Positions 9,093 through 18,249 of a DNA stretch of 64,000 bases are shown here, piece by piece (within the stretch, counting starts at the first letter, position 1; every line of letters begins with the position of its first letter). The translations under genes were made by a program, and so were the position numbers. Source of the DNA: Thalassotalea fonticola (GTDB lineage Bacteria; Pseudomonadota; Gammaproteobacteria; Enterobacterales; Alteromonadaceae); contig NZ_CP136600.1 of NCBI RefSeq assembly GCF_032911225.1, positions 992,001 through 1,056,000 on the forward strand. Direction: 5' to 3'. The notes under the pieces are model-generated. The model saw nothing but the letters and a program-made list of their open reading frames with translations, was not told where the DNA came from and made no database searches.

Positions 9093-11882
9093 TTAACTAA
9101 TAAAAATTGGTCTTACTCGGTCAAGTAAAGGCTGCTCTTCTTCACTTAAAGGCCCACAATTTAACCATTGTTTTAACTTTGTGGTTACATTCACCTCTTC
9201 ACCCTGCATCATTTTATCTGACAACAATTGAACTTGAACAGCTAGCCTTTGCTCAGCAAACTCTGTTGGTGATTCGACATTTGCAAGAATTTCAAGCTCT
9301 AAAGTAAGCTGTTCACGCAGAGTTTTATTGGCTTCTTTGTTTAAAGCAAATTGTATCGCCTTTTGCCAACTTGTTGGTAAAGCTTGGTAATAACTGTTCT
9401 CAGTAAGATTTGCCTCATTTGTTTCTTCTGCCATAACGTTAAATAAATTAACAAATACTTGCTGTTTGGCTGTAATTTGAGACGCTTTAATCTTTGCTTT
9501 CACATTATTTTCAGCACTTATTGCTTGATTCAATAATGTTTTAAGTAAAGGTTTTGTGTCTTTTAAACTACTGATCAATGTTTCAATTTCAACAAGTAGA
9601 TTTTGTTGAACTTTAATTTCTACAGCAGAGTTTAATGCGTTATTTAATGTAGTTAATTGCGCTGCAAACTCTTCAGTTCGAGCATTTAGTTGCACTTGCT
9701 CTTGTTGTTTAATGTCATTACGTTTGGCAAACATCTGATCGTTTATTTTTCTAAATGTCATCCATAAACTGTTTTCTTTGTTAGGGCCTGCATGACCTAT
9801 ATCTTGCCACTTTTGCTGCAGTGATTTCAGTTCATTGATTGCTGAAAATACATCTTCATTATCTAGTTGCAGCTTGGCTTTATTAATTAATAGTTGTTTT
9901 AATGCCGCATTATCGTGATGAAATGTATGTATAGCTTTTTTCAGTGGTTCTACTAATTCATTGAATTTTGGTTGAATTTTTACATATTCCGTCCGGTCTA
10001 CTTCACCAGAATTACGCCATTCTTTTAATAGTTTATGTAGCTGATTATCAATTTCTCGCCAATTTACTTGTTCAGCATTCGATTGAATTAACAACGCATC
10101 AAGTTTTTCGATTACATCCACTTTTTGCTTTAAATGATTTGCTCGTATATTTGCTTGCTCCGCATAAAAAGCCCTACATGGAGCAAAAGCAAGCTCACAA
10201 GCGTTATTAAATTCAGTATTTAATTCTTTATCTAACGCTTCATCTGCATGGCCTAAAGCATTCCAATGCTTCCTGAATGTTTTAACTTGTTCAGCTTGTG
10301 CCATTGGATTATCTAGCGGTTGCTCAATAAGAGCTTTGATCTCTGCTAATACTTCTTGTTTACGAGGGGTTACGATAAATGCTTCAAGTTCATGTAACTC
10401 TGTGATTTTGCTTGTAACACTTTCAAAGTCAGCAACGATTTTTTGTTGCTGACTAGCAGATAAATCCTTTATTAAATAAGTTAATTTTTTGTGTAAGCCA
10501 AAAGCCGATTTGTACTTACCGTTTGCCATCAAGCGTTTTAGTTCTGAAACTTTTTTACGGAAATGTTCAAAAGCTACATGCTGCTGCTTTACCAGCGGCT
10601 TAAGAGCTTTAGTCCAACTTGCTTGTAATTCATCTCGGGCACAAATAATGGATTGCGGCAACACATCGTTAGCCAAATCGTTTATTTGATGCCATTGCTG
10701 TTGCCATTGTTCAAAAACAGGTTTACGAAGATTAAGCTCTTCTATTGTTTCAGGTATGGCTAACGTAGATAATTTAGATATAAGTGAGGTTGCACTGCTT
10801 ACGCACTCCGCCACTTCAGGCAGTTGGTTGAGCTTTTTATGTAAACTTTTAACTTGCTTATATAAGCTGTCTTTCTCTGTATCTGCTACAGTTGATGACT
10901 CTATTTGCTTATTTATGTTATCTAGATGTTGGCTGACTTTAAATTCATCTAATTCGGTGTTTTCAAAAACGGCTTCACTAATTTGCTGAGAGATTAACGC
11001 TATCTCAGCCTTTATTTCGGCCTTTTCGGCTTGCTCTTTAGCTGTTTGCTCATTAATAAATTGCTGATGTAGATAAGCTTCTTCACGTTGACCAAAATGC
11101 TTTTTCAACTGCTGTTGAATATGTTCATGTTTATCAAGGTATTGCTGTTTTTCTTCTGCACTTAAGTGAACGAAGTCTGTGACTACCGCTTGCCATTCTT
11201 CTTCTAAAGAACGTTTACGCGCCTGCATGTCTGCAAAGTCTTGTAAATCTTTTAAAGCAAGTAACTTTGATAAAAGTAATTGTAATTGTTTTCTTATTTT
11301 TTCGGGCTTAGCCGCAAGTGCTAGAAGATTATTGAGCTTGTTAACAAGTTCAGTTTTAAATTTACCATCTTTGAGTTTTCTGGATAATTTCTCGAGTAAA
11401 TTGATATCCTCGATACCAGTTAAGATTTCATGCTGTAAATCAATATTATCAGTTTTAACTATAAACTGAGTTAGCATATGCGGTTTGTTAACTTTCGCAA
11501 TTAATGCCTGCAATATCTGATGTTCATGTTCAACCATTAACCAGCTTTCAAAAAATGAGGTTTTCTCGCATTGTTCTAAATAACTTAACTTTTGCTCGAC
11601 AGTAATAGTTGCGGAATTTAAGATTTGCAATTGCAAGCGTTCATGCGCGAACTGGCGAATATTTAATTTATTGTGTTCAAAGGCTGTGCTACGAAATTGT
11701 TCGAATTCATTTAATTTCAACAACGCTGCGCGACAGACTAACTCGCTTGAATCATTAGCGATAATTTGCCTAATAATATCGATATTATTTTGCTCATCTA
11801 AATCAAATTCTTGAATTGCTTGTATACGTACATTGGCATCTTTGTGTTGCCATTTCGCTTTGAATAATTTGCTAAAGATCAT
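9093..11882 (-). CDS. DUF349 domain-containing protein (929 residues)
   Basis: Large acidic, mostly alpha-helical protein made of repeated coiled-coil DUF349 units, recognised by periodic W-x-x-I/L-G-x-A elements such as HWNALGHADEALD, EWRNSGEVDRTEY and KWQDIGHAGPNKE. The N-terminus (to about residue 130) looks like a short HEAT-like repeat region. No signal peptide or membrane segment, so it is probably cytoplasmic. The molecular function of DUF349 is not established. Its ATG overlaps the yeaC stop by 4 bases (ATGA), implying translational coupling. Last gene of a three-gene operon with the zinc-ribbon gene and yeaC. Confidence 0.85.
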   Translation of the reverse strand: MIFSKLFKAKWQHKDANVRIQAIQEFDLDEQNNIDIIRQIIANDSSELVCRAALLKLNEFEQFRSTAFEHNKLNIRQFAHERLQLQILNSATITVEQKLSYLEQCEKTSFFESWLMVEHEHQILQALIAKVNKPHMLTQFIVKTDNIDLQHEILTGIEDINLLEKLSRKLKDGKFKTELVNKLNNLLALAAKPEKIRKQLQLLLSKLLALKDLQDFADMQARKRSLEEEWQAVVTDFVHLSAEEKQQYLDKHEHIQQQLKKHFGQREEAYLHQQFINEQTAKEQAEKAEIKAEIALISQQISEAVFENTELDEFKVSQHLDNINKQIESSTVADTEKDSLYKQVKSLHKKLNQLPEVAECVSSATSLISKLSTLAIPETIEELNLRKPVFEQWQQQWHQINDLANDVLPQSIICARDELQASWTKALKPLVKQQHVAFEHFRKKVSELKRLMANGKYKSAFGLHKKLTYLIKDLSASQQQKIVADFESVTSKITELHELEAFIVTPRKQEVLAEIKALIEQPLDNPMAQAEQVKTFRKHWNALGHADEALDKELNTEFNNACELAFAPCRAFYAEQANIRANHLKQKVDVIEKLDALLIQSNAEQVNWREIDNQLHKLLKEWRNSGEVDRTEYVKIQPKFNELVEPLKKAIHTFHHDNAALKQLLINKAKLQLDNEDVFSAINELKSLQQKWQDIGHAGPNKENSLWMTFRKINDQMFAKRNDIKQQEQVQLNARTEEFAAQLTTLNNALNSAVEIKVQQNLLVEIETLISSLKDTKPLLKTLLNQAISAENNVKAKIKASQITAKQQVFVNLFNVMAEETNEANLTENSYYQALPTSWQKAIQFALNKEANKTLREQLTLELEILANVESPTEFAEQRLAVQVQLLSDKMMQGEEVNVTTKLKQWLNCGPLSEEEQPLLDRVRPIFIS

Positions 11883-12181
11883 AAGTTTTTGAACCTGGCT
11901 ATATCATTATTATTATCAGAATTTACAGCTAGAGCAGCTTGTTTGAATTGTTTTTTTAATTCGGCTTTGCTCTTATGCACAATACCGCCATCACTGCCAA
12001 TAGTAAGAATATCATCACTATTTAAGTGTCTAGATTGATAAGCCATAGACAATTGCATAGCTGAATCTCTTTGCGCTTGATCAACTGGTGTACCTTCTGG
12101 CCACTTACCCGTTTCAGCGGCATGTTTAAGACGTTCATACATTTCAATCGACATATTATCGACAACTTCAAAAAGATCCAT
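11879..12181 (-). CDS. yeaC: YeaC family protein (DUF1315)
   Basis: Protein of 100 residues with the YeaC layout: an N-terminal acidic helix (IEMYERLKHAAETGKWPEG), a central region matching the family's LQL-MxWQARH stretch (MQLSMAYQSRHLN), and a C-terminal KSKAELKKQF segment. Function of the family is unknown. It sits 7 bases after the zinc-ribbon gene and overlaps the DUF349 gene by 4 bases, which suggests the three products act together or are needed in set ratios. Confidence 0.85.
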   Translation of the reverse strand: MDLFEVVDNMSIEMYERLKHAAETGKWPEGTPVDQAQRDSAMQLSMAYQSRHLNSDDILTIGSDGGIVHKSKAELKKQFKQAALAVNSDNNNDIARFKNL

Positions 12182-12188
12182 GACTACT

Positions 12189-12512
12189 CTACTTCTTCTT
12201 TAACATTAAAATTCTAACACGATTTACTATATACCAAGAAAAACCTAATACGGCGGTTCCTGTAGCGACACTATATTGCCATGATTCTGGTGAAGGCTCT
12301 CCCCAAAACATGAAACCAAAACCGCCACAAAATAACAGCATAGCGACCATTGACTGATTCATTAATTTTTGTGAAACTTCCAGACGAGTTAATTGTTGCA
12401 TATTTACTCGTTGTTCTTCATTTAATTCAGCCAAAACACATTGGCAATGGTTACACACTGCTGCTTTCGATGAAATACGCTTTGCACATTTGGGACAATT
12501 AATTAATGCCAT
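12189..12512 (-). CDS. Zinc-ribbon membrane protein
   Basis: Protein of 107 residues with an N-terminal zinc ribbon built from two CPxC/CxxC knuckles (INCPKCAKRI and VCNHCQC), then a charged linker and two membrane segments (about residues 55-70 and 80-98). The ribbon should face the cytoplasm. Function unknown. Promoter-proximal gene of the unit that continues into yeaC and the DUF349 gene. Confidence 0.75.
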   Translation of the reverse strand: MALINCPKCAKRISSKAAVCNHCQCVLAELNEEQRVNMQQLTRLEVSQKLMNQSMVAMLLFCGGFGFMFWGEPSPESWQYSVATGTAVLGFSWYIVNRVRILMLKKK

Positions 12513-12560
12513 AATAACCTCTTTGCATTGGATGGTTAATTTTACCTAAATAACGCCTAA

Positions 12561-12588
12561 AAAAAAACGCCCTTTTGGACGTTTTTTA
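12561..12588 (-). terminator. Intrinsic terminator of the alanine symporter gene
   Basis: On the minus strand an ACG-TCC / GGG-CGT stem with an AAAA loop, flanked by A and T runs, lies about 25 bases past the symporter stop and before the zinc-ribbon gene. Confidence 0.7.
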
Positions 12589-12609
12589 TAAATAAGCTTG
12601 AATTACAAC

Positions 12610-14085
12610 TTAAAGTTTCTTTTCCCATAGTTCGGCATTCTTAATACCAAGCTTTTTCGGGTCAAATGTGTATTTTTCAACGCCAGCTTTACGTTGTTCT
12701 TCATAGTCTTTTAATGCTTTGAGCGCAGGTTTAGACATAAAGAAAATAATTAAGATGCCGATTATATTTAACCATGCCATTAAGCCAACACCAATATCTC
12801 CCATTCCCCATGCAATATCAGCAGCTTTTACTGTTCCGTAAAACGTGGCACTCATAATAACGGCTTTTAATAAAAACGTTAAACCTGGTATTTTTAACGT
12901 ACGGTGAATGTAATAAACATTATTCTCCGCAATAAAGTAGTAAGCCAAGATAGTGGTAAAGGCGAAGAAGAATAAAGCAATAGCGATAAACGGTTTACCT
13001 ACACCAACAAAAACACTGTCTACTGCCATTTGAGTAAATGCAGGGCTGTTGGCAGCAACTTCTGCAGCTACGTTTTGGATAATAAATGCGTCACCTACAC
13101 CATGAACATTGTACGCGCCAGTAATAAGGATCATAAATGCAGTAGCTGAACAAACGAATAAGGTATCAATATAAACAGAAAAGGCTTGTACTAAACCTTG
13201 TTGCGCGGGGTGGTCTACTTCAGCGGCGGCTGCAGCATGCGGACCTGTCCCCTGGCCTGCTTCGTTCGAATAAACACCACGCTTAACACCCCAACCAATT
13301 GCAGCGCCTACACCAGCCATAGGAGTAAATGCATCACCAATAATTAGCATAAATACATGTGGCAATTGATCTATGTTTAAACCAATAATTATCAGAGACA
13401 CTAAAATATACGCAAGCGCCATAAAAGGAACGACGATCTGGGTGAAGTGAGCAATACGTTTAACCCCACCAAATATGATAAACCCTAGCAATAACACAAC
13501 TGCAGTAGCCGTATAAATTTTGGCATAACTAATTACACCTAATGCAGTATCAAGAGTACCCGCTGTCCCAAATGCTTGTTCTACAGCTTCACCAATACCA
13601 TTAGATTGCACCATAGGTAGCATAACGCCACAAGCTAAAATTGTAGCAATGGCAAATATCCATGCGTACCATTTTTGGCCCATTGCTTTTTCAATATAGT
13701 AAGCTGGACCACCACGGTATGAGCCTTCATCTTCTTCTTTATAAATCTGCGCCAATGTTGATTCAACATACGCTGTAGATGCACCTAAAAATGCGACCAC
13801 CCACATCCAAAATACTGCGCCGGGGCCACCAAAGCCAATAGCTGCAGCAACACCGGCAATATTACCGGTACCAACTCGGCCAGATAATGAAACGGCTAAT
13901 GCTTGAAAAGATGAAATCCCCTTCTCAGAGCTTTTACCTGATAACAGTAGTCGGTACATTTCTCTGAAAAAACGCACTTGTACAAAGCGGGTTTTGTATG
14001 AAAAGAACAGGCCAGTGCCTAAACATAGGTATATTAACGCAGGGCTCCAAATGATCCCATTTATAAAATTAACAAACTCTAGCAA
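12610..14085 (-). CDS. alsT: Sodium:alanine/glycine symporter, AGCS family
   Basis: Inner-membrane secondary transporter that imports alanine and/or glycine with sodium. The 491-residue sequence shows the AGCS signature around GTGNIAGVAAAIGFGGPGA, the GWGVKRGVYSNEAGQG segment that follows a central helix, and about ten or eleven hydrophobic segments. Length is typical (450-540). Monocistronic between its own terminator and a 156-base spacer to the carboxypeptidase gene. Substrate preference cannot be read from sequence alone. Confidence 0.93.
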   Translation of the reverse strand: MLEFVNFINGIIWSPALIYLCLGTGLFFSYKTRFVQVRFFREMYRLLLSGKSSEKGISSFQALAVSLSGRVGTGNIAGVAAAIGFGGPGAVFWMWVVAFLGASTAYVESTLAQIYKEEDEGSYRGGPAYYIEKAMGQKWYAWIFAIATILACGVMLPMVQSNGIGEAVEQAFGTAGTLDTALGVISYAKIYTATAVVLLLGFIIFGGVKRIAHFTQIVVPFMALAYILVSLIIIGLNIDQLPHVFMLIIGDAFTPMAGVGAAIGWGVKRGVYSNEAGQGTGPHAAAAAEVDHPAQQGLVQAFSVYIDTLFVCSATAFMILITGAYNVHGVGDAFIIQNVAAEVAANSPAFTQMAVDSVFVGVGKPFIAIALFFFAFTTILAYYFIAENNVYYIHRTLKIPGLTFLLKAVIMSATFYGTVKAADIAWGMGDIGVGLMAWLNIIGILIIFFMSKPALKALKDYEEQRKAGVEKYTFDPKKLGIKNAELWEKKL

Positions 14086-14241
14086 AGTAAACCCCTAAAA
14101 AATTATTTTAATTATTGTTATTTATCCACACTGATTTCATTAAAAGTATGTGTGGAGGTTTGTATTAATTTCCTCACAAGTAACGCCATTGACCAGTGAG
14201 GATTAACCTGTTCTTGTAATAACAAAAACAGGCCAGATAAC

Positions 14242-15369
14242 TTATCTTAGATCATCTACAACATGATAGATAGCTGTCAAAGTATCTCTACCTAAGATGC
14301 TGCTGCGATTATCATTCCAACCCACTAAAGGATCAGGCAATAAATCATTATCTTTAAATGGCATTTCAACGGTATATGCCAAACATTTAAACTGTTCACC
14401 TACCCAGTTTGAGCCAACCGTTAAGTTGGCCTTTCCAGGTTCGTCTTTATCGTAACCCCGACTATCTTGAAACTCAGGTGTAATAGCTAAAAGAACATTT
14501 TTAAACTTTTCTTCTAACATTTTATGATGCTCGCTATAAGAAGGTATACCTTCGCAACCAGCAACAAAATTTACCGGTAACGCTTCATCGCCATGAATAT
14601 CTAGATGCATATCCACACCAATTTGCTTCATCTTCTCGGTTACAAGATAAACTTCCGGGCTCTTTTCCATTGAAGGCGTTTGCCATTCACGATTCAAATT
14701 AACGCCAAGCGCATTAGTTCTTAAATGGCCGCGGTAACCACCATCAGGATTCATGTTAGGCACCATGTAAAAAACCGCCTTACTAAATAAAGCACGAGCA
14801 GTACCGTCATCCTCATCCAACAAGCGATCTATAAAGCCTTCCATAAACCATTCTGCCATCGTTTCACCTGGATGCTGACGAGCTGTTAACCAGATATTCA
14901 TTTTACCTTCTTCAGGCTCACCCACTCTTAACAAGCTAATATCACGTCCATCATACGTTTGCCCTAATACTTCTAACTGGCAATCAGCATCAAGTTGCGC
15001 TTGATGGATCAAATCTTGATGACGCTCATAGCTATAAGGTACAAAATACGCAAAATACATTGAATCAAATTCAGGGGTAACCGTGATAGTTAAGTTTTGA
15101 CCATCAAACGTGGTTGGTACTCTAAACCAGGTAATACGATCATAAGACGCTACCGCTTGATAATCTTTCCAACCTTCTACGTATGCAGACTGACCGGCAT
15201 TGGTAATTGTTAAACTATGTTCACAGCGCTCGTTATTGTGCAATTTAAAATGAAACCATTGATAATATTCAGATTGATTATCAAGTTTTATTTCCAATTG
15301 AATATCGTTAGCTGAATCAGCTTTAATGACACGAATATTACCACTGTCAAAATTTGAAGAGATTTGCAT
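14242..15369 (-). CDS. M14 zinc carboxypeptidase, cytosolic carboxypeptidase-like
   Basis: Protein of 375 residues with an N-terminal beta-sandwich domain (about 1-120) and a C-terminal M14 peptidase domain, the arrangement of eukaryotic cytosolic carboxypeptidases and their bacterial relatives. Zinc ligands are visible in ARQHPGE (HxxE) and in the later LDIHGDE histidine; the catalytic glutamate is likely in YTVEMPF. NPDGGYRGHLRTNALGVNLNREW is the substrate-binding region. No signal peptide, so cytoplasmic. Eukaryotic relatives remove glutamate from protein tails; the bacterial substrate is not known. Confidence 0.88.
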   Translation of the reverse strand: MQISSNFDSGNIRVIKADSANDIQLEIKLDNQSEYYQWFHFKLHNNERCEHSLTITNAGQSAYVEGWKDYQAVASYDRITWFRVPTTFDGQNLTITVTPEFDSMYFAYFVPYSYERHQDLIHQAQLDADCQLEVLGQTYDGRDISLLRVGEPEEGKMNIWLTARQHPGETMAEWFMEGFIDRLLDEDDGTARALFSKAVFYMVPNMNPDGGYRGHLRTNALGVNLNREWQTPSMEKSPEVYLVTEKMKQIGVDMHLDIHGDEALPVNFVAGCEGIPSYSEHHKMLEEKFKNVLLAITPEFQDSRGYDKDEPGKANLTVGSNWVGEQFKCLAYTVEMPFKDNDLLPDPLVGWNDNRSSILGRDTLTAIYHVVDDLR

Positions 15370-15513
15370 TGTGAACCTATTATTTATTTAAAAATTTAAA
15401 TAAGTGTACACAAGTGTTTGCTAGATAAAAAGCAAGGTGAGGATAAAGTTGGCAATAAGTTAACCTTATAACTGTAAAGAGATTAATACTTAAACAAATA
15501 TATATTAATACCG

Positions 15514-16008
15514 CTAACGACTACGAAGAAATAGCCCTAACTCAGTCGAATAGCCCATTGATCTATGTTCAATTTCACCCAAATAATTGACCACGTAGTA
15601 ACTAGGATATGCAGAGACTTGATAGCGCTGTTTAACTTCTTCATTGCCGTATAAAATCGGCAGAGACAGGTTTAATTTATTTGAAAAATCTGAAACCTCT
15701 TTTTTATTAACAAAATCCAGCGCGACAGCAACTACGCTAATATTGTTATCTCGTTCATATAAGCTTTGTAAATTTTGAATACTTATGCGACATATTGAAC
15801 ACCAAGGAGCGAAGAAATAAACAACAGTTTTGTGCTCTTTGCTATTGGGTGTTTGATAGATAAATGTTTGTTCTTCGCCAAGCCCGGTTAATTCAAAATT
15901 GGGCGCAGTATCTTTATCCCAACTAGATAACATGCTTGTCTCACGAACCATAGACACTAAATTAACAACAAGTGCGATAATAAATAACTGAGCGATAAAA
16001 CCTTTCAA
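15514..16008 (-). CDS. Membrane-anchored thioredoxin-like protein (redoxin/TlpA type)
   Basis: Protein of 164 residues with an N-terminal membrane anchor or uncleaved signal (about residues 4-20) and a periplasmic thioredoxin fold. The active site is FAPWCSICR, a CxxC motif in the TlpA/ResA style, and the cis-proline segment is YQVSAYPSYYVV. Expected to reduce or exchange disulfides in the envelope. It is not next to cytochrome c maturation genes, so its client is unknown. Confidence 0.85.
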   Translation of the reverse strand: MKGFIAQLFIIALVVNLVSMVRETSMLSSWDKDTAPNFELTGLGEEQTFIYQTPNSKEHKTVVYFFAPWCSICRISIQNLQSLYERDNNISVVAVALDFVNKKEVSDFSNKLNLSLPILYGNEEVKQRYQVSAYPSYYVVNYLGEIEHRSMGYSTELGLFLRSR

Positions 16009-16178
16009 TTTTTAATCCTATAAAACAACATGCTTAGTTAGTAGACCACAGTTAAATAAAATCTATTTCCAATTTTAGAAAAAATTGATGGTTGTGCATT
16101 ATTATACCGCTCTGCATAAGGAATGAGTTGACTATATATTTAATCCGTTTGGTATTATCACTACCCCGATAAATAAGA

Positions 16179-16206
16179 AAGGCTAGAAGCACATGCTACT
16201 AGCCTT
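16179..16206 (-). terminator. Likely terminator of the long GAPDH gene
   Basis: AAGGCTAG pairs with CTAGCCTT, with additional AGCA/TGCT pairing inside, about 40 bases past the gene's stop. The minus-strand tail TCTTATTT is T-rich but not a clean run. Confidence 0.6.
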
Positions 16207-16246
16207 ACATTTAAACTGTCACCGAATTTTACGACAATGAGTTTAA

Positions 16247-17692
16247 TTATGCCTTTGGTAAGTTCTGGAACGTAACACCAGCCATTTTATGCATCACTTT
16301 AACAACCTGGCAGCTATAACCAAATTCATTATCATACCAAACGTATAATACAGCGCGATCGTCTTCAACAATCGTTGCTTGTGAGTCAACAACACCAGCG
16401 AAACGAGATCCAACTAAATCTGTAGATACAATTTCAGTTGAGGCTGTGTAGTCAACTTGTTCACGCAATGGTGACTCTAGTGATACACCACGTAAGTAAT
16501 CATTCAATGCTTCACGGTCTGTAGCCGTTTTGAGGTTAAGGTTCATAATAGCCATAGAAACGTTTGGCGTAGGAACACGAATTGCGTTACCCGTTAATAA
16601 ACCTTTCAATTCTGGCAATGCTTTCGCAACTGCTTTAGCTGCGCCCGTAGAAGTGATTACCATGTTAAGCGGTGCACTGCGACCACGACGTTCAGATTTA
16701 TGGTAGTTATCAATTAAGTTTTGATCGTTAGTGTATGAGTGAACGGTTTCAACGTGACCATTTTTAATGCCATACTTGTCATTTAGTGCTTTAAGTACCG
16801 GTGTGATTGCATTGGTAGTACAACTTGCTGCTGAAACAATCTTGTCTTCATCCAAGATCATATCTTGGTTAACACCGTAAACGATATTTTTAATGTCGCC
16901 TTTACCTGGTGCTGTTAATAGTACTTTACCAACACCTTTAGATTGAAGGTGCTGACCTAACCCATCTTCATCAGTCCAAATACCAGTGTTATCAACAACT
17001 AAGGCATCTTCAATGCCGTATTGGGTGTAATCAATTTCACTAGGTGATTTTGCATATATTACTTTAATGTATGCACCGTTAGCACGAATTGCACCTTGGT
17101 CTTCATCAACTGAAATACTGCCATTAAATGCGCCATGGATTGAATCACGACGTAACAGTGATGCACGTTTTTCAAGATCACCATCTTTACCCGGGCGGAT
17201 AACAATTGCACGTAAACGTAAGTTCGCCATTGGGCCAGTACGTTCGATAAGTAAACGAGCCAAGATCCGACCAATACGACCAAAACCGTATAAAACAACA
17301 TCTTTAGGTGCTGGTGCGGCTTGCTCTTTTAATGGCGAAAGCTCTTTTTGAAGGTATTGCTCAATGGTTAAATCATTGGCTTCGCCTTGGAATAAGTAAC
17401 GGTATGCTAATTTACCTACATCTATACTTGCCGGACGTAAGTCCATTTTACTTAATGCTTCGACAAACGGAAAACTCTCACGTAAACGTAACTTGGTTTC
17501 TTCATGAGTACCAACGTATTTATGTGCTTTGATAATATCAATTGCAGAAGCATTCACTAATGGACGGCCATATACAGAAACCTCTACACCGAAGTTACGA
17601 TATAATTGTCCAATAATTGGTTGCATTCTTTCAGCGAAATCCTGGCGTTCCTGCCAGCTCTTTTGATACATTTCCTCGTGTTGAGAAGTCAT
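16247..17692 (-). CDS. Glyceraldehyde-3-phosphate dehydrogenase, long (481-residue) form
   Basis: NAD(P)-dependent GAPDH with an extra N-terminal region of about 120 residues before the Rossmann motif (LYGFGRIGRILARLL). The catalytic cysteine is in SAASCTTNAITPVL, and the C-terminal WYDNEFGYS segment is intact. This long form occurs in Alteromonadales and Vibrionales beside a standard gapA and is often considered the gluconeogenic or anabolic isozyme, which is inference here. It shares an island with gapA, gnd and the zwf operon. A weak inverted repeat (ATTGTAT...ATACAAT, 17725-17761) lies before the start. Confidence 0.9.
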   Translation of the reverse strand: MTSQHEEMYQKSWQERQDFAERMQPIIGQLYRNFGVEVSVYGRPLVNASAIDIIKAHKYVGTHEETKLRLRESFPFVEALSKMDLRPASIDVGKLAYRYLFQGEANDLTIEQYLQKELSPLKEQAAPAPKDVVLYGFGRIGRILARLLIERTGPMANLRLRAIVIRPGKDGDLEKRASLLRRDSIHGAFNGSISVDEDQGAIRANGAYIKVIYAKSPSEIDYTQYGIEDALVVDNTGIWTDEDGLGQHLQSKGVGKVLLTAPGKGDIKNIVYGVNQDMILDEDKIVSAASCTTNAITPVLKALNDKYGIKNGHVETVHSYTNDQNLIDNYHKSERRGRSAPLNMVITSTGAAKAVAKALPELKGLLTGNAIRVPTPNVSMAIMNLNLKTATDREALNDYLRGVSLESPLREQVDYTASTEIVSTDLVGSRFAGVVDSQATIVEDDRAVLYVWYDNEFGYSCQVVKVMHKMAGVTFQNLPKA

Positions 17693-17846
17693 TCGGTAAA
17701 CCTTAATTGTTATAACTAAATGGAATTGTATCGGTAGCTTTTATGCAAAAACCAATACAATATTAAAATTCGACGCTATTGTAATAGATGTTGTAACTTT
17801 TCTCCACCACTTACAAAACGTTTTTACATTTTTTTAAACAACAACA

Positions 17847-18236
17847 TTAACTGTCGTTAGAGGCTTCAAAATTTAGGCTTAAAGAGTTAACGCAGTAGCG
17901 TTTAAAGGTAGGAGCTGGGCCATCATCAAAAACATGACCAAGATGCGAGTCACAAGCTTTACACTTTATCTCAGTACGCTGCATACCATGACTGCTATCA
18001 GTTAGATAGGAAACTTTATTTTCTATTGCCTCAAAAAAACTTGGCCAGCCACAACCGGACTGAAATTTTGACGAACTTAAAAATAAATGATCTTGGCAAC
18101 ACGCACAAACATAACTGCCCTGCTGCCAATGATCATAATACTTTCCTGAAAAAGGTGATTCGGTAGCACCTAAGCGACAAACTTTAAAAGCGTCAGCCGA
18201 TAATGTTTCTTTATACTTGTCATCTGCTGCACTCAT
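17847..18236 (-). CDS. msrB: Peptide-methionine (R)-S-oxide reductase
   Basis: Repairs R-methionine sulfoxide in proteins. The 129-residue protein carries both zinc-binding CxxC pairs (CACCQDH and CKACDSHLGHVFDDG), the FQSGCGWPSF substrate segment, and the catalytic cysteine in RYCVNSLSL. No export signal, so cytoplasmic. It begins 13 bases after the gnd stop, so the two are co-transcribed; pairing an NADPH-producing enzyme with a reductase may be metabolic or chance. Confidence 0.95.
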   Translation of the reverse strand: MSAADDKYKETLSADAFKVCRLGATESPFSGKYYDHWQQGSYVCACCQDHLFLSSSKFQSGCGWPSFFEAIENKVSYLTDSSHGMQRTEIKCKACDSHLGHVFDDGPAPTFKRYCVNSLSLNFEASNDS

Positions 18237-18249
18237 CTTGTTTACCCTT

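Noticed and set aside
11179..11469. 96-codon plus-strand frame inside the DUF349 gene
   Set aside because: Antisense shadow of a long coiled-coil gene with biased codons; no start signal.
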